From Antitrichia curtipendula (Eukaryota; Streptophyta; Bryopsida; Hypnales; Leucodontaceae): 64,000 nucleotides of DNA. Numbering within the stretch: position 1 is the stretch's first letter; each line of letters starts with the position of its first letter. Where the stretch lies: the NCBI GenBank assembly GCA_951230915.1, contig OX579637.1:30194001-30258000 (forward strand). The letters run 5' to 3'. Below are positions 42,036-57,600 of the stretch, in pieces. Made by a program: the position numbers and the translations under genes. A model generated the notes under the pieces. That model saw nothing but the letters and a program-made list of their open reading frames with translations. It did no database searches and was not told where the DNA came from.

Positions 42036-43000
42036 CTAGGTTTGTAGTTTAATGGCTCCCTACATCAAATGTCAGGGAATTTGATTTGGAAAGGCACTTG
42101 AACAAATTTGTGGAAGTTGCAAATACCTTCAAATATTTTAATCCATGAGAATATTTCATTTGTGCGTAATCTTCATCCATCTCCACGTGAATCGAAAAAA
42201 TATGGAACAAAGTCGGGTCTGGAGTTTACTAGCTCCCTACATCAAATGTCATGGAATTTGATTTGGAAAGGCACTTGAACAAATTTGTGGAAGTTGCAAA
42301 TACCCTCAAATATTTAAATCCATGAGAATAATTCATTTGTGCTTAATTTTCATACATCTCCACGTGAATCAAAAAAATGTGGAATAAAGTCGGGTCTGGA
42401 GTTTAATAGCTCCCTACATCAAATGTCATGGAATTTGATTTGGAAAGGCACTTGATCAAATTTGTGGAAGTTGCAAATACCCTCAAATATTTAAATCCAT
42501 GAGAATATTTCATTTGTGCGTAATCTTCATCCATCTCCACGTGAATCAAAAAAATGTGGAATAAAACTAGGTTTGTAGTTTAATGGCTCCCTACATCAAA
42601 TGTCAGGGAATTTGATTTGGAAAGGCACTTGAACAAATTTGTGGAAGTTGCAAATACCTTCAAATATTTAAATCCATGAGAATATTTCATTTGTGCGTAA
42701 TCTTCATCCATCTCCACGTGAATCGAAAAAATATGGAACAAAGTCGGGTCTGGAGTTTACTAGCTCCCTACATCAAATGTCATGGAATTTGATTTGGAAA
42801 GGCACTTGAACAAATTTGTGGAAGTTGCAAATACCCTCAAATATTTAAATCCATGAGAATAATTCATTTGTGCTTAATTTTCATACATCTCCACGTGAAT
42901 CAAAAAAATGTGGAATAAAACTGGGTTTGTAGTTTAATGGCTCCCTACATCAAATGTCAGGGAATTTGATTTGGAAAATCACTTGAACAAATTTGTGGAA
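42036..43000 (+). repeat. 3-mer duplication (531 bp) in B'
   Basis: The three-monomer run containing AAACTAGGTTTG, then GAACAAAGTCGGGTCTGGAG with TTTACTAGCTCC, then TTGTGCTTAATTTTC appears twice, with AAACTAGG at about 42,033 and 42,564. The 531-bp pitch (3 x 177) reflects monomers with a shorter A-tract. Confidence 0.75.
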
Positions 43001-46000
43001 GTTGCAAATACCTTCAAATATTTAAATCCATGAGAATATTTTATTTGTGCGTAATTTTCATGCATCTCCACGTGAATCAAAAAAATTATGGAATAAACTT
43101 GGGTCTGTAGTTTAATGACTCCCTACATCAAATGTCATGGAATTTGATTTGGCAAGGCACTTGAATCAATTTGTCGAAGTTGCAAATACCTTCAAGTATT
43201 TAAATCCATGAGAATATTTCATTTGTGCGTAATTTTCATGCATCTCCACGTGAATGAAAAAAATTATGGAATAAACTTGGGTATGTAGTTTAATGGCACT
43301 CTACATCAAATGTCATGGAATTTGATTTGGCAAGGCACTTGAACCAATTTGTAGAAGTTGCAAATACCCCCAAGTATTTAAATCCATGAGAATAATTCAT
43401 TTGTGCGTAATTTTCATACATCTCCACATGAATCAAAAAAAATATGGAATAAACTTGGGCCTGTACTTTAATGACTCCCTACATCAAATGTCATGGAATT
43501 TGATTTGGGGATGCACTTGAACAAAATTGTGGAAGTTGCAAATACCCTCAAATATTTAAAACCATGAGAATATTTCATTTGTGCGTAATTTTCATCCATC
43601 TCCGCGTGAATCAAAAAAAATATGGAATAAAGTCGGGTTTGGAGTTTATTGGCTCCCTACATCAAATGTCATGGAATGTGATTTGGGGAGGCACTTGAAC
43701 AAAATTGAAGAAGTTGCAAATACCTTCAAATATTTAAATCCATGAGAATATTTCATTTCTGCGTAATTTTCATCCATCTCCACGTGAATCGAAAAAATAT
43801 GGAATAAAGTCGGGTCTGGAGTTTAATAGCTCCCTACATCAAATGTCATGGAATTTGATTTGGAAAGGCACTTGATCAAATTTGTGGAAGTTGCAAATAC
43901 CCTCAAATATTTAAATCCATGAGAATATTTCATTTGTGCGTAATCTTCATCTATCTCCACGTGAATCAAAAAAATGTGGAATAAAACTAGGTTTGTAGTT
44001 TAATGGCTCCCTACATCAAATGTCAGGGAATTTGATTTGGAAAGGCACTTGAACAAATTTGTGGAAGTTGCAAATACCTTCAAATCTTTAAATCCATGAG
44101 AATAATTCATTTGTGCGTAATTTTCATACATCTCCACCTGAATCGAAAAAAATATGGAATAAACTTGGGTCTGTACTTTAATGACTCCCTACATCAAATG
44201 TCAGGGAATTTGATTTGGAAAATGACTTGAACAAATTTGTGGAAGTTGCAAATACCTTCAAATATTTAAATCCATGAGAATATTTTATTTGTGCGTAATT
44301 TTCATCCAACTCCACGTGAAGCAAAAAAAATATGGAATAAAACCGGGTCTGTAGTTTAATGGCTCCCTACATCAAATTTCAGGGAATTTTAATTAAGTAG
44401 GCACTTGAACAAATTTGTAGAAGTTGCAAATAACCCCAGGTATTTAAATCCATGAGAATAATTCATTTGTGCGTAATTTTCATACATCTCCACGTGAATC
44501 AAAAAAAGTATGGAATAAACTTGGACGTGTAGTTTAATGGCTCCCTACATCAAATGTCATGGAATTTGATTTGGGAAGGCACTTGAACAAATTTGTAGAA
44601 GTTGCAAATACATCCAAGTATTTAAATCCATTAGAATAATTCATTTCTGCGTAATTTTCATGCATCTCCACGTGAATCAAAAAAAATATGGAATAAACTT
44701 GGGCCTGTACTTTAATGGCTCCCTACATCAAATGTCATGAAATTTGATTTGGGAAGGCACTTGAACGAATTTGCAGAAGTTGCAAATACCCCAAAGTATT
44801 TAAATCCATGAGATTAATTCAATTTGTGCGTAATTTTCATACATCTCCACGTGAATCAAGAAAAATATGGAATAAAGCCGGGTCTATAGTTTAATGGCTC
44901 GCTACATCAAATGTCATGGAATTCGATTTGGAAAGACACTTGAACAAATTTGTGGAGGTTGCAAATACCTTCAAATATTTAAATCCATGAGAATAATTCA
45001 TTTGTGCGTAATTTTCATACATCTCCACATGAATCAAAAAAAATATGGAATAAACGTGGGCCTGTATTTTAATGACTCCCTACATCAAATGTCATGGAAT
45101 TTGATTTGGGAAGGCACTTGAACAAATCTGTCGAAGTTGCAAATTCCTTCAAATATTTAAATCCATGAGCATATTTCATTTCTACGTAATTTTCATGCAT
45201 CTCCACGTGAATCAAAAAAAATATGGAATAAAGTCGGGTCTGGAGTTTAACGGCTCCCTACATCAAATGTCATGGAATTTGATTTGGGAAGGCACTTGAT
45301 CAAATTTGTAGAAGTTGCAAATACCCTTAAGTATTTTAATCCATGAGAATATTTCATTTGTGCGTAATTTTCATACATCTCCAAGTGAATCAATAAAATA
45401 TGGAATAAAGCCGGGTCTATAGTTTAATGGCTCGCTACATCAAATGTCATGGAATTCGATTTGGAAAGGCACTTGAACAAATTTGTGGAAGTTGCAAATA
45501 CCTTCAAATATTTAAATCCATGAGAATAATTCATTTGTGCGTAATTTTCATACATCTCCACATGAATCAAAAAATATATGGAATAAACTTGGGCCTGTAC
45601 TTTAATGACTCCCTACATCAAATGTCATGGAATTCGATTTGGAAAGACACTTGAACAAATTTGTGGAAGTTGCAAATACCCTCAAATATTTTAATCCATG
45701 AGAGTATTTCATTTGTGTGAATTTTCATCCATCTCCACGTGAATCAAAAAAAATATGGAATAAAACCGGGTCTGTAGTTTAATGGCTCCCTACATCAAAT
45801 GTCATGGAATTCGATTTGGAAAGGCACTTGAACGAATTTGTAGACGATGCAAATACCCTCAAGTATTTAAATCCATAAGAATAATTCATTTGTGCGTAAT
45901 TTTCATACATCTTCACGTGAATCAAAAAAAATATGGAATAAACTCGGGCCTGTACTTTAATGGCTCGCTACATCAAATGTCATGGAATTTGATTTGGTAA

Positions 46001-49000
46001 GGCACATGAACAAATTTGTAGAAGTTGCAAATACCCTCAAATATTTAAATCCATGAGCATAATTCATTTCTGCGTAATTTTCATCCGTCCTCATGTGAAT
46101 GAAAAAAAATTTGGAATAAACTTGGGCCTGTACTTTAATGGCTCACTACATCAAATGTCATTGAATTCGATTTGGGAAGGCACTTGAACGAATTTAAAGA
46201 CGTTGCAAATACCCTCAAATATTTAATTCCATGAGCATATTTTATTTCTGCGTGATTTTCATGCATCTCCACGTGAATCAAAAAAAATATAGAATAAACT
46301 TGGGCCTGTAGTTTAATGGCTCCCTACATCAAATGTCATGGAATTCGATTTGGAAAGGCACTTGAACCAATTTGTAGGAGTTGCAAATACCCTCAAGTAT
46401 TTAAATCCATGAGAATAATTCATTTGTGCGTAATTTTCATACATCTCCTCATGAATAAGAAAAAATATGGAATAAACTTGGACGTGTAGTTTAATGGCTC
46501 CCTACATCAAATGTCATGGAATTTGATTTGGGAAGGCACTTGAACGAATTTGTAGAAGTTGCAAATACCCCCAAGTATTTAAATCCATTAGAATAATTCA
46601 TTTCTGCGTAATTTTCATGCATCTCCACGTGAATCAAAAAAAATATGGAATAAACTTGGGCCTGTACTTTAATGGCTCCCTACATCAAATGTCATGAAAT
46701 TTGATTTGGGAAGGCATTTGAACGAATTTGTAGAAGTTGGAAATACCCCCAAGTATTTAAATGCATGAGATTAATTCAATTTGTGCGTAATTTTCATACA
46801 TCTCCACGTGAATAAAAAAAAATATGGAATAAAGCCGAGTCTGTAGTTGAAAGGCTCCCTACATCAAATGTCATGGAATTTGATTTGGGAAGGCACTTGA
46901 ACCAATTTGTAGAAGTTCCAAATACCTTCAAATATTTAAATCCATGAGCATAATTCATTTCTGCGTAATTTTCATCCGTCCTCATGTGAATGAAAAAAAA
47001 TTTGGAATAAACTTGGGCCTGTACTTTAATGGCTCACTACATAAAATGTCATTGAATTCGATTTGGGAAGGCACTTGAACGAATTTAAAGACGTTGCAAA
47101 TACCCTCAAATATTTAATTCCATGAGCATATTTCATTTGTGCGTAATTTTCATGCATCTCCACGTGAATCAAAAAAAATATGGAATAAACTCGGGCCTGT
47201 ACTTTAATGGCTCGCTACATCAAATGTCTGGGAATTTGATTTGGAAAGGCACTTGAACAAATTTGTGGAAGTTGCAAATACCCTCAAATATTTAAATCCA
47301 TGAGAATAATTCATTTCTGCGTAATTTTCATCCATCTCCACGTGAATCAAAAAAAATATGGAATAAACTTGGGCCTGTAGTTTAATAACTCCCTACATCA
47401 AATGTCATGGAATTCGATTTGGAAAGACACTTGAACAAATTTGTGGAAGTTGCAAATACCCTCAAGTATTTAAATCCATGAAAATAATTCATTTCTGTGT
47501 AATTTTCATGCATCTCCACGTGAATCAAAAAAAATATGGAATAAACTTGGGCCTGTAGTTTAATGGCTCCCTACATCAAATGTCATGGAATTCGATTTGG
47601 GGAGGCACTTGAACATTTTTGTCGAAGTTGCAAATACCCCCAAATATTTAAATCCATGAGAATATTTCATTTGTGCGTAATTTTCATACATCTCCACGTG
47701 AATCAATAAAAATATGGAATAAACTCGGGCCTGTACTTTAATGGCTTTCTACATCAAATGTCATGGAATTTGATTTGGGGAGGCACTTGAACAAATTTGT
47801 AGAAGTTGCAAATACCCTCAAATATTTAAATCCGTGAGCATATTTCATTTGTGCGTAATTTTCATCCATCTCCACGTGAATCAAAAAAAATATAGAATAA
47901 ACTTGGGCCTGTAGTTTAATGGCTCCCTACATCAAATGTCATGGAATTCGATTTCGAAAGGCACTTGAACCAATTTGTAGGAGTTGCAAATACCCTCAAG
48001 TATTTAAATCCATGAGAATAATTCATTTGTGCGTAATTTTCATACATCTCCACATGAATAAGAAAAAATATGGAATAAACTTGGACGTGTAGTTTAATGG
48101 CTCCCTACATCAAATGTCATGGAATTTGATTTGGGAAGGCACTTGAACGAATTTGTAGGAGTTGCAAATACCCCCAAGTATTTAAATCCATGAGAATAAT
48201 TCATTTCTGCGTAATTTTCATGCATCTCCACGTGAATCAAAAAAAATATGGAATAAACTTGGGCCTGTACTTTAATGGCTCGCTACATCAAATGTCATGA
48301 AATTTGATTTGGGAAGGCACTTGAACGAATTTGTCGAAGTTGCAAATACCCCCAAGTATTTAAATCCATGAGATTAATTCAATTTCTGCGTAATTTTCAT
48401 ACATCTCCACATGAATCAAAAAAAATATGGAATAAACTTGGGCCTGTAGTTTAATGGCTCCCTACATCAAATGTTATGGAATTTAAATTGGGAAGGCACT
48501 TGAACAAATTTTTCGACGTTGCAAATACCCTCAAGTATTTTAATCCATGAGAATATTTCATTTGTGCATAATTTTCATACATCTCCACGTGAATCAAAAA
48601 AATATGGAATAAAGCCGGGCCTATAGTTTAATGGCTCGCTACATCAATTGTCATGGAATCCGATTTGGAAAGACACTTGAACAAATTTGTGGAATTTGCA
48701 AATACTTTCAAATATTTAAATCCATCAGAATAATTCATGTGTGCGTAATTTTCATACATCTCCACATGATTAAAAAAAAATATGGAATAAACTTGGGCCT
48801 GTACTTTAATGACTCCCTACATCAAATGTCATGGAATTTGATTTGGGGATGCACTTGAACAAAATTGTGGAACTGGCAAATACCCTCAAATATTTTAATC
48901 CATGAGAATATTTCATTTGTGCGTAATTTTCATCCATCTCCACGTGAATAAAAAGAAATATGGAATAAAGTTGGGTCTGGAGTTTATTGGCTCCCTACAT

Positions 49001-52000
49001 CAAATGTCATGGAATTCAATTTGGAAAGGCACTTGAACAATTTTGTGGATTTGCAAATACATCCAAATATTTAAATCCATGAAAATATTTCATTTCTGTG
49101 TAATTTTCATGCATCTCCACGTGAATCAAAAAAAATATGGAATAAACTTGGGCCTGTCCTTTAATGACTCCCTACATCAAATGTCATGGAATTTGATTTG
49201 GGGAGGCACTTGAACAAAATTGAAGAAGTTGCAAATACCCCCAAGTATTTAAATCCATGAAAATAATTCATTTCTGCGTAATTTTCATCCATCTCCACGT
49301 GAATCGAAAAAATATGGAATAAAGTCGGGTCTAGAGTTTAATAGCTCCCTACATCAAATGTCATGGAATTTGATTTGGAATGGTACTTGATCAAATTTGT
49401 GGAAGTTGCAAATACCCTCAAATATTTAAATCCATGAGAATATTTCATTTGTGCGTAATCTTCATCCATCTCCACGTGAATCAAAAAAATGTGGAATAAA
49501 ACTAGGTTTGTAGTTTAATGGCTCCCTACATCAAATGTCAGGGAATTTGATTTGGAAAGGCACTTGAACAAAATTGAAGAAGTTGCAAATACCCCCAAGT
49601 ATTTAAATCCATGAGAATAATTCATTTCTGCGTAATTTTCATCCATCTCCACGTGAATCGAAAAAATATGGAATAAAGTCGGGTCTAGAGTTTAATAGCT
49701 CCCTACATCAAATGTCATGGAATTTGATTTGGAATGGTACTTGATCAAATTTGTGGAAGTTGCAAATACCTTCAAATATTTAAATCCATGAGAATATTTC
49801 ATTTGTGCGTAGTTTTCATGCATCTCCACGTGAATCAAAAAAAATATGGACTAAACTTGGGCCTGTACTTTAATGACTCCCTACATCAAATTTCATGGAA
49901 TTTGATTTGGGGAGGCACTTGAATAAAATTGAAGAAGTTGCAAATACCCCCAAGTATTTAAATCCATGAGAATATTTCATTTGTGCGTAATTTTCATCCA
50001 TCTCCACGTGAATGAAAGAAATGTGGAATAAAACTGGGTTTGTAGTTTAATGGCTCCCTACATCAAATGTCAGGGAATTTGATTTGGAAAGGCACTTGAA
50101 CAAATTTGTGGAAGTTGCAAATACCTTCAAATATTTAAATCCATGAGAATATTTCATTTGTGCGTAATTTTCATGCATCTCCACGTGAATCAAAAAAATT
50201 ATGGAATAAACTTGGGTCTGTAGTTTAATGGCACCCTACATCAAATGTCATGGAATTTGATTTGGCAAGGCACTTGAACCAATTTGTCGAAGTTGCAAAT
50301 ACCTTCAAGTATTTAAATCCATGAGAATAATTCATTTGTGCGTAATTTTCATGCATCTCCACGTGAATCAAAAACATTATGGAATAAACTTGGGTATGTA
50401 GTTTAATGGCACTCTACATCAAATGTCATGGAATTCGATTTGGAAAGGCACTTGAACCAATTTGTAGAAGTTGCAAATACCCTCAAATATTTAAATCCAT
50501 GAGAATATTTCATTTGTGCGTAATTTTCATCCATCTCCGCGTGAATCAAAAAAAATATGGAATAAAGTCCGGTCTGGAGTTTATTGCCTCCCTACATCAA
50601 ATGTCATGGAATTCGATTTGGAAAGGCACTTGAACAAATTTGTGGAAGTTGCAAATACCTTCAAATATTTAAATCCATGAGAATATTTCATTTCTGTGTA
50701 ATTTTCATCCATCTCCACGTGAATCGAAAAAATATGGAATAAAGTCGGGTCTGGAGTTTAATAGCTCCCTACATCAAATGTCATGGAATTTGATTTGGCA
50801 AGGCACTTGAACAAATTTGTGGAAGTTGCAAATACCCTCAAATATTTAAATCCATGAGAATATTTCATTTCTGCGTAATTTTCATCCATCTTCACGTGAA
50901 TCAAAAAAAATATGGAATAAACTTGGGCCTGTACTTTAATGACTCCCTACATCAAATGTCATGGAATTTGATTTGGGGAGGCACTTGAACAAAATTGTGG
51001 AAAATGCAAATACCCTCAAATATTTAAATCCATGAGAATATTTCATTTGTGCGTAATTTTCATCCATCTCCGCGTGAATAAAAAAAAATAAGGAATAAAG
51101 TCGGGTCTGGAGTTTATTGGCTCCCTACATCAAATGTCATGGAATTTGATTTGGAAAGGTACTTGAACAAATTTGTGGAAGTCGCAAATACCCTCAAATA
51201 TTTTAATCCATGAGCATATTTCATTTCTACGTAATTTTCATGCATCTCCACGTGAATTAAAAAAAAATATGGAATAAACTTGGGCCTGTAGTTTAACGGC
51301 TCCCTACATCAAATGTCATGGAATTTGATTTGGGAAGGCACTTGAACAAATTTGTAGAAGTTGCAAATACCCTCAAGTATTTTAATCCATGAGAATATTT
51401 CATTTGTGCGTAATTTTCATACATCTCCACGTGAATCAATAAAATATGGAATAAAGCCGGGTCTATAGTTTAATGGCTCGCTACATCAAATGTCATGGAA
51501 TTCGATTTGGAAAGGCACTTGAACAAATTTGTAGAAGTTGCAAATACCTTCAAATATTTAAATCCATGAGAATAATTCATTTGTGCGTAATTTTCATGCA
51601 TCTCCACGTGAATAAAAAAATATATGGAATAAACTTGGGCCTGTAGTTTAATAGCTCCCTACATCAAATGTCATGGAATTCGATTTGGAAAGTCACTTGA
51701 ACAAATTTGTGGAAGTTGCAAATACCTTCAAATATTTAAATCCATGAGAATAATTCATTTGTACGTAATTTTCATACATCTCCACATGAATCAAAAAATA
51801 TATGGAATAAACTTGGGTCTGTACTTTAATGACTCCCTACATGAAATGTCATGGAATTTGATTTGGGGATGCACTTGAACAAAATTGTGGAAGTTGCAAA
51901 TACCCTCAAATATTTTAATCCCTGAAAATATTTCATTTGTGCGTAATTTTCATCCATCTCCCCGTGAATAAAAAAAAATATGGAATAAAACCCGGTCTGT

Positions 52001-52904
52001 AGTTTAATGGCTCCCTACATCAAATGTCATGGAATTCGATTTGGAAAGGCACTTGAACAAATTTGTAGAAGTTGCAAATACCTTCAAGTATTTAAATCCA
52101 TAAGAATAATTCATTTGTGCGTAATTTTCATCCATCTCCACGTGAATCAAAAAAAATATGGAATAAACTTGGGCCTGTACTTTAATGGCTCGCTACATCA
52201 AATGTCAGGGAATTCGATATGGGAAGGCACTTGAACGAATTTGTAGACATTGCAAATACCCCCAAGTATTTAAATCCATAGGAACAATTCATTTGTGCGT
52301 AATTTTCATGCATCTCCACATGTATCAAAAAAAATATGGAATAAACTTGGGTTTGTAGTTTAATGACTCCCTACATCAAATGTCATGGAATTTGATTTCG
52401 GGATGCACTTGAACAAAATTGTGGAAGTTGCAAATACCCTCAAATATTTTAATCCATGAGAGTATTTCATTTGTGTGAATTTTCATCCATCTCCACGTGA
52501 ATCAAAAAAAATATGGAATAAAACCAGGTCTGTAGTTTAATGGCTCCCTACATCAAATGTTATGGAATTCGATTTGGAAAGGCACTTGAACGAATATGTA
52601 GACGTTGCAAATACCCCCAAGTATTTAAATCCATAAGAATAATTCATTTGTGCGTAATTTTCATACATCTCCACGTGAATCAAAAAAAATATGGAATAAA
52701 CTTGGGCCTGTACTTTAATAGCTCCCTACATCAAATGTCATGGAATTTGATTTGGGAAGGCACATGAACAAATTTGTAGAAGTTGCAAATACCCTCAAAT
52801 ATTTAAATCCATGAGCATAATTCATTTCTGCGTAATTTTCATCCGTCCTCACGTGAATCAAAAAAAATTTAAAATAAACTTGGGCCTGTACTTTAATGGC
52901 TCGC

Positions 52905-54090
52905 TACATCAAATGTCATTGAATTCGATTTGGGAAGGCACTTGAACGAATTTAAAGACGTTGCAAATACCCTCAAGTATTTAAATCCATAAGAATAATT
53001 CATGAGTGCGTAATTTTCATACATCTCCACGTGAATCAAAAAAAATATGGAACAAAACCGGGTCTGTAGTTTAATGGCTCCCTACATCAAATGTCATGGA
53101 ATTTGATTTGGGAAGGCACATGAACAAATTTGTGGAAGTTGCAAATACCCTCAAGTATTTAAATCCATGAAAATATTTCATTTCTGCGTAATCTTCATGC
53201 ATCTCCACGTGAATCAAAAAAAATATGGAATAAACTTGGGCCTGTAGTTTAATAGCTCCCTACATCAAATGTCATGGAATTCGATTTGGGAAGGCACATG
53301 AACAAATTTGTAGAAGTTGCAAATACCCTCAAATATTTAATTCCATGAGCATATTTCATTTCTGCGTGATTTTCATGCACCTCCACGTGAATCAAAAAAA
53401 ATATAGAATAAACTTGGGCCTGTAGTTTAATGGCTCCCTACATCAAATGTCATGGAATTCGATTTGGAAAGGCACTTGAACCAATTTGTAGGAGTTGCAA
53501 ATACCCTCAAGTATTTAAATCCATGAGAATAATTCATTTGTGCGTAATTTTCATACATCTCCACATGAATAAGAAAAAATATGGAATAAACTTGGACGTG
53601 TAGTTTAATGGCTCCCTACATCAAATGTCATTGAATTCGATTTGGGAAGGCACTTGAACGAATTTAAAGACGTTGCAAATACCCTCAAGTATTTAAATCC
53701 ATAAGAATAATTCATGAGTGCGTAATTTTCATACATCTCCACGTGAATCAAAAAAAATATGGAACAAAACCGGGTCTGTAGTTTAATGGCTCCCTACATC
53801 AAATGTCATGGAATTTGATTTGGGAAGGCATTTGAACAAATTTGTAGAAGTTGCAAATACCCTCAAGTATTTAAATCCATGAAAATAATTCATTTGTGTG
53901 TAATTTTCATACATCTCCACGTGAACCAAAAAAAATATGGAATAAACTTGGGCCTGTAGTTTAATGGCTCCCTACATCAAATGTCATGGAAATTGAATTG
54001 GGAAGGCACATGAACAAATTTGTGGAAGTTGCAAATACCCTCAAGTATTTAAATCCATGAAAATATTTCATTTCTGCGTAATATTCATGC
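52905..54090 (+). repeat. 4-mer duplication at the end of block B'
   Basis: Counterpart of 22,120-23,300: GTCATTGAATTCG and TTCATGAGTGCG occur 712 bp apart (52,999 and 53,711). Confidence 0.8.
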
Positions 54091-54665
54091 ATCTCCACGT
54101 GAATAAAAAAAAATATGGAATAAACTTGGGCCTGTAGTTTAATAGCTCCTTACATCAAATGTCATGGAATTCGATTTGGGAAGGCACTTGAACCAATTTG
54201 TAGGAGTTGCAAATACCCTCAAGTATTTAAATCCATGAGAATAATTCATTTGTGCGTAATTTTCATACATCTCCACATGAATAAGAAAAAATATGGAATA
54301 AACTTGGACGTGTAGTTTAATGGCTCCCTACATCAAATGTCATGGAATTTGATTTGGGAATGCATTTGAACAAATTTGTAGAAGTTGCAAACACCCCCAA
54401 GTATTTAAATCCATTAGAATAATTCATTTCTGCGTAATTTTCATGCATCTCCACGTGAATCAAAAAAAATATGGAGTAAACTTGGGCCTGTACTTTAATG
54501 GCTCCCTACATCAAATGTCATGAAATTTGATTTGGGAAAGCATTTGATTGAATTTGTAGAAGTTGCAAATACCCCCAAGTATTTAAATTCATGAGATTAA
54601 TTCAATTTGTGCGTAATTTTCATACATCTCCACGTGAATAAAAAAAAATATGGAATAAAGCCGAG

Positions 54666-57600
54666 TCTGTAGTTTAAAGGCTCCCTTCATCAAATGTCAT
54701 GGAATTTGATTTGGGAAGGCACTTGAACCAATTTGTAGAAGTTGCAAATACCTTCAAATATTTAAATCCATGAGCATATTTCATTTGTGCGTAATTTTCA
54801 TGCATCTCCACGTGAATCAAAAAAAATATGGAATAAACTCGGGCCTGTACTTTAATGGCTCGCTACATCAAATGTCATGGAATTTGATTTGGGAAGGCAT
54901 TTGAACAAATTTGTAGAAGTTGCAAATGCCCCCAAGTATTTAAATCCACGTGAATAATTCATTTCTGCGTAATTTTCATACATCTCCACATGAATCAAAA
55001 AAAATATGGAATAAACTTGGGCCTGTAGTTTAATGGCTCCCTACATCAAATGTCATGGAATTTGATTTGGAACGGCACTTGAACCAATTTGTAGAGGTTG
55101 CAAATACCTTCAAATATTTAAATCCATGAGCATATTTCATTTCTACGTAATTTTCATGCATCTCCACGTGATTAAAAAAAAATATGGAATAAACTTGGGC
55201 CTGTAGTTTAATGACTCCCTACATCAAATGTCATGGAATTCGATTTGGGGATGCACTTGAACAAAATTGTGGAAGTTGCAAATACCTTCAAATATTTAAA
55301 TCCATGAGAATATTTCATTTGTGCGTAATTTTCATGCATCTCCACGTGAATCAAAAAAATGTGGAATAAAACTGGGTTTGTAGTTTAATGGCTCCCTACA
55401 TCAAATGTCATGGAATTTGATTTGGTAAGGCACTTGAACAAATTTGTGGAAGTTGCAAATACCCTCAAATATTTAAATCCATGAGAATAATTCATTTCTG
55501 CGTAATTTTCATGAATCTCCACGTGAATCAAAAAAAATATGGAATAAACTTGGGCCTGTAGTTTAATAACTCCCTACATCAAATGTCATGGAATTCGATT
55601 TGGAAAGACACTTGAACAAATTTGTGGAAGTTGCAAATACCTTCAAATATTTAAATCCATGAGAATATTTTATTTGTGCGTAATTTTCATGCATCTCCAC
55701 GTGAATCAAAAAAAATATGGAATAAACTTGGGCCTGTAGTTTAATGGCTCCCTACATCAAATGTCATGGAATTTGATTTGGAAAGGCACTTGAACATTTT
55801 TGACGAAGTTGCAAATACCCCCAAGTATTTAAATCCATGAGAATATTTCATTTGTGCGTAATTTTCATCCATCTCCACGTGAATCAATAAAAATATGGAA
55901 TAAACTCGGGCCTGTACTTTAATGGCTCTCTACATCAAATGTCATGGAATTTGATTTGGGGAGGCACTTGAACAAATTTGTAGAAGTTGCAAATACCCCC
56001 AAATATTTAAATCCATGAGCATATTTCATTTCTGCGTGATTTTCATGCATCTCCACGTGAATCAAAAAAAATATAGAATAAACTCGGGCCTGTAGTTTAA
56101 TGGCTCCCTACATCAAATGTTATGGAATTCGATTTCGAAAGGCACTTGAACCAATTTGTAGGAGTTGCAAATACTCCCAAGTATTTAAATCCATGAGAAT
56201 AATTCATTTCTGCGTAATTTTCATACATCTCCACATGAATAAGAAAAAATATGGAATAAACTTGGACGTGTAGTTTAATGGCTCCCTACATCAAATGTCA
56301 TGAAATTTGAATTGGGAAGGCATTTGAACGAATTTGTAGAAGTTGCAAATACCCCCAAGTATTTAAATCCATGAGATTAATTCAATTTGTGCGTAATTTT
56401 CATACATCTCCACGTGAATCGAAAAAAATATGGAATAAAGCCGAGTCTGTAGTTTAAAGGCTCTCTACATCAAATGTCATGGAATTTGATTTGGGAAGGC
56501 ACTTGAACAAATTTGTCGAAGTTGCAAATACCTTCAAATATTTAAATCCATGAGCATATTTCATTTGTGCGTAATTTTCATGCATCTCCAGGTAAATCAA
56601 AAAAAATATGGAATAAACTCGGGCCTGTACTTTAATGGCTCGCTACATCAAATGTCATGGAATTTGATTTGGGAAGGCATTTGAACAAATTTGTAGAAGT
56701 TGCAAATACCCCCAAGTATTTAAATCCACGTGAATAATTCATTTCCGCGTAATTTGCATCCATCTCCACGTGAATAAAAAGAAATATGGAATAAAGTCGG
56801 GTCTGGAGTTTATTGGCTCCCTACATCAAATGTCATGGAATTCGATTTGGAAAAACACTTGAACAAATTTGTAGAAGTTGCAAATACCTTCAAATATTTA
56901 AATCCATGAGAATATTTCATTTCTGCATAATTTTCATCCCTCTCCACGTGAATCGAAAAAATATGGAATAAAGTCGGGTCTGGAGTTTAATAGCTCCCTA
57001 CATCAAATGTCATGGAATTTGATTTGGAAAGGCACTTGAACAAATTTGTGGAAGTTGCAAATACCTTCAAATATTTAAATCCATGAGAATATTTCATTTC
57101 TGCGTAATTTTCATCCATCTCCACGTGAATCAAAAAAAATATGGAATAAACTCGGGTCTGGAGTTTATTCGCTCCCTACATCAAATGTCATGGAATTCGA
57201 TTTCGAAAGGTACTTGAACAAATTTGTAGATGTTGCAAATACCTTCAAATACTTAAATCCATGAGAATATTTCATTTGTGCGTAATCTTCATCCATCTCC
57301 ACGTGAATCAAAAAAAATATGGAATAAACTTGGGCCTGTACTTTAATGACTCCCTACATCAAATGTCATGGAATTTGATTTGGGAAGGCACTTGAACAAA
57401 TCTGTGGAAGTTGCAAATTCCTTCAAATATTTAAATCCATGAGAATATTTCATTTGTGCGTAATCTTCATCCATCTCCACGTGAATCAAAAAAATGTGGA
57501 ATAACACTGGGTTTGTAGTTTAATGCCTCCCTACATCAAATGTCATGGAATTTGATTTGGAAAGGCACTTGAACAAATTTGTGGAAGTTGCAAATACCCT

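Larger units (their letters stand above)
41546..54665 (+). repeat. Satellite block B', second copy of B
   Basis: Same order of private variants as block B. It contains one copy of the 24-mer region that is doubled in B, plus its own 3-mer duplication near 42.0-43.0 kb. The right end, a monomer with AAAGCCGAGTCTGTAG near 54,657, matches the end of B near 23,873. After this point B runs into A', whereas B' runs into the terminal segment. Confidence 0.75.

Noticed and set aside
7292..46985. Minus-strand 63-66 codon frames in the array (MIHVEMHENYAQMKY and MMQRAIKLQTR types)
   Set aside because: Reverse reading of the same monomers. They recur only where those monomers were duplicated.
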